From: Pseudorasbora parva
Taxonomy: Eukaryota > Chordata > Actinopteri > Cypriniformes > Gobionidae
Length of the DNA stretch: 64,000 nt
NCBI RefSeq assembly: GCF_024679245.1
Contig: NC_090187.1
Coordinates: 27,187,815-27,251,814 of the forward strand
Reading direction: 5' to 3'
The notes beneath the pieces are model-generated. The model made no database searches and was not told where the DNA came from. It saw nothing but the letters and a program-made list of their open reading frames with translations. Shown in pieces: positions 61,503 through 64,000 of the stretch; position 1 is the stretch's first letter, and the number at the start of each line of letters is the position of its first letter. The translations under genes and the position numbers were made by a program.

Positions 61503-61690
61503 TTTCTGAAGTATATCATGTGACACTGAAGACTCCAGAAATTATGCTGCAAATTCAGCTTTGGAGGAATAAATCACATTTTTTGTAAATATATTAAACT
61601 AGAAGAAAGAAAAATCTGTTTTTTAAAATTGCGATATTTCAAAATATCACAGTATTAACGGTATTTTTGATCATATGGGACTTCTTTCAA
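61503..61690. repeat. Fragment of TGTGACACTGAAGACT dispersed repeat
   Basis: ATCATGTGACACTGAAGACT, AAATTCAGCTTTGG and GTATTTTTGATCATATGGG match one arm of 60318-60890. It is the right-hand host sequence of the hAT insertion. Confidence 0.65.
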
Positions 61691-62642
61691 AAACATAAAA
61701 ATTTGTATCTACCACAAACCTTTGGTAGTGTGTTTTTTGGTCACACTGGTTGATCTGCAGGCTGCAACAATAATTATCATAACCAGTTTGTTGTAACCAG
61801 TAACATACCTGCAATTTTGGAGCGTCTTTGCTTTTAAGCAGGGGAAGTATAAAAATAATCACTAAAATGCTAAAATGCTAAAAAACAAACAAAAAAAACT
61901 GTTAAATGGCAGCACTCTATAGGCACAAATGGCATTGTCTCTGGGTCATTCATTACTACTGTCCTCCTGTTGGGTGGCTGATAAGATGGCTGATTGTCTA
62001 CAGCTCAACTTGCTATTCATCACTTTGATTTATCTCCAACAGTAAAGATGTTTTTTTTTTTTTTGTTTTTTTTCGTCATCGATCTGGCCTCTGAACAATA
62101 CACATGCACTGGCTTTCATTCATTGCAATCTCAACTTTGAATTTGGTGCTTAAAAGTGTGAAATTCAGTCAATTATTCCTACGGGAGAGACATATTCCCA
62201 AATACATTGAGCATTGAGCACTATCTGACTTTTAACTTCACCATGGGTCACAGAAAAGCACATTCAGACATTTTACTACAATATCAATCTCTGTCGCTGT
62301 GGCTTTTACTCAAACGACTCATTAGGAAATAATTGCATTGGAACAATACTGGCCGCATTGACAGCGTGCTGTGATTTATGACGCAGAGAGAAAGCGCACA
62401 CAGGTGAAATCAATCTACTGTAACGAGAGAGTCCAGCGGAAGCACTCTCACCGGGACGGACCCGCACAACCTCTCTCTGTCACACTTATTCTCTGTTAGT
62501 GTTTACAATCCACAATTCTTCTGGGTTTATAAAGGGGGCATTCACACCTAATGCTGTGTGGCACATGTCTGCAAACATTGAGCTTCTCATTGCTGATCAA
62601 AGATACCTGAAGGGCTTCCCCCTAGTCAATCTTAATGAGGTC
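61691..62642. other. No gene identified
   Basis: T-run interrupted by G at about 62051-62074. The segment 62090-62560 is low in repeats. No coding evidence. Confidence 0.45.
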
Positions 62643-62646
62643 TTAA

Positions 62647-63468
62647 AGGGTTAGTTCACACAAAAATGAAAATTATTTAATTGATGACTCACCCGTTCCA
62701 CTCCCATAAGTCCTCCGTTCATCTTCGGAACACAGGTTAAGATTTTTTATATTTAATCAAAGAGCTTTTCTGTTCCTCCAATGAAAGTGTATGCACACTA
62801 TACAGTCCATGTCCAGAAATGTAATAAAGACATCTTCAAAGTGGTCCATATGAGACATCAGTTAGTTAATTAAAATATCTTGAAGCATCAAAAATGCATT
62901 TTGATCCAAAAATAACAAAACACTACAACTTTATTCCGCATTGTCTTCTCCTCCGTGTTTGTTTTCAATCCGCAAACAAAGATTCGAATGGTTATGAATC
63001 AGCATATTGATTCATGATTCGGATCGTGTGTCAAACTGCCAAACAGCTGAAATCATGTGACAATGGTGATCCGAATCATGAATCAATACGCTGATTCATG
63101 ACCGTTCGAATCTTTGTTTGCGGGTTGAAAACAAACATGGAAGAGAAGACAATGCTGAATAAAGTTGTAGTTTTTATTATTTTTGGACCAAAATGTATTT
63201 TCGATGCTTCAAGAGATTCTAATTAACCCACTGATATCACAAATAGACTACTTTTATGATTTTTTTTAATTCTCTTTCTGGACATGGACAGTATAGTGTG
63301 CATACACTTTCATTGGAGGAACAGAAAATCTCTCAGACTCAAAATAAAATATCTTAAACTGTGTTCTGAAGATGAACAGAGGTCTTACGGGTGTGGAATG
63401 GCATTATAAACACATAATGACAGTGAGTCATTAGTGACATAATTTAAATTTTGGGGGGAACAAACCCT
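62647..63468. mobile_element. 822-bp near-palindromic TTCAC-family TTAA element
   Basis: TTAA at 62643-62646 and 63469-63472. Ends AGGGTTAGTTCACAC and GGAACAAACCCT are inverted. The arms are complementary for several hundred bases, for example ACACTATACAGTCCATGTCC / GGACATGGACAGTATAGTGT and CAAACAAAGATTCGAATGGT / CGTTCGAATCTTTGTTTGCG. The centre is near 63040-63070. Non-coding. Confidence 0.93.
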
Positions 63469-63472
63469 TTAA

Positions 63473-64000
63473 TGGATCCATTCTACCTTCTGCTGCTGCC
63501 CACTTGGAGATGATCTGATTCTGATTTAAGGCTCTCTTTGAGTTTTAGACGGTTGGTGTCGCTAGTAATTTACCCATGAGTTCCAGACCCTTATAATATT
63601 TTCATGAGGTCACAGAGTTTCGGAGGATTGTTGTACATCATGGTGTTTGAGCTCTGAGTTCTCCTTACCAGACTTAATTAACAATGGAAATGGGAAAATA
63701 GAAGAGGTGGTGTGTGGGAGGGTTGCCGGAAAAATTGTTGCAGGAGTGAAGTAACCAGATGTTTGTATTCTTTGGGTTGTGATCAGCAGGATTAGATCAA
63801 CATGTTCCTTCTGAACTTTCTTTTTAAACAAATTTTAAGTGTTTTACCACCTTTCCATTGACTGCTTGAGTGGAACATAGAACATAAAATGTCAACACCA
63901 CTAGTATTGCTGGAGAGGTTCACCAAAGAGCAGTGCATTGTTCTGTTGATTGGAACTGACTGACGAAATCCATTGTGGATGTTTCAAATCCAATGCTGAT
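63473..64000. other. No feature recognised
   Basis: The minus frame at 63610-63831 has no motif. Confidence 0.45.

Overview
The window looks like nuclear DNA from a teleost fish, most probably a cyprinid (carp/zebrafish group). It is AT-rich, full of long simple repeats, and dominated by cut-and-paste DNA transposon remnants: hAT, Tc1/mariner, TTAA-target miniature elements and one ISL2EU-like element. There are also a few LINE and LTR-like pieces. Several repeats match cyprinid families I know from memory; that is recognition, not a database search. I see no bacterial or phage feature, no operon, no intact rRNA or tRNA gene and no complete protein-coding gene. The sequence is best read as intergenic or large-intron DNA. 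Three short stretches look like possible internal exons of an unidentified gene or genes: about 6529-6675 (minus), 38063-38169 (plus) and 46689-46783 (plus).

Layout. 1-674: fragment of a TTAA-type miniature element fused to a hAT transposase C-terminal remnant. 0.7-7 kb: AT-rich DNA with a mariner-like MITE, a foldback element and microsatellites. 7.1-11.7 kb: an insertion cluster holding a 781-bp hAT element, a Tc1 pseudogene split by a 1197-bp TG...CA insertion with a 4-bp duplication, and a 941-bp hAT element. 13-23 kb: miniature elements, long CA, TA, TTCA and CTT arrays, a full TTAA element (19363-20563) and an LTR-like stretch. 25.8-26.9 kb: TTTAA and TTTC arrays beside a minus-strand LINE tail. 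30.6-33 kb: a three-deep nest of elements. 34.4-36.9 kb: a 51-bp minisatellite of about 37 units lying between the arms of an inverted-repeat element. 40.1-42.3 kb: a LINE reverse-transcriptase tail broken by two insertions, then a 290-bp TTAA element. 44.2-46.4 kb: a second three-deep nest centred on a 1290-bp hAT element. 47-54.7 kb: more MITEs, a 440-bp compound tetranucleotide array and a Tc1 5' half. 57-61.7 kb: an ISL2EU-like element with THAP and YqaJ-like remnants and a 1479-bp hAT element. 62.6-63.5 kb: an 822-bp near-palindromic TTAA element.

No genes act together here in a pathway. The main biological content is insertion history, which can be read from target-site duplications: TTAA, TA, AT, 4 bp and 8 bp. 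I found no convincing new functional system. The most useful observations are the dated nests, the element carrying convergent THAP and YqaJ-like remnants, the element-embedded minisatellite with dimeric higher-order structure, and the three candidate exons.
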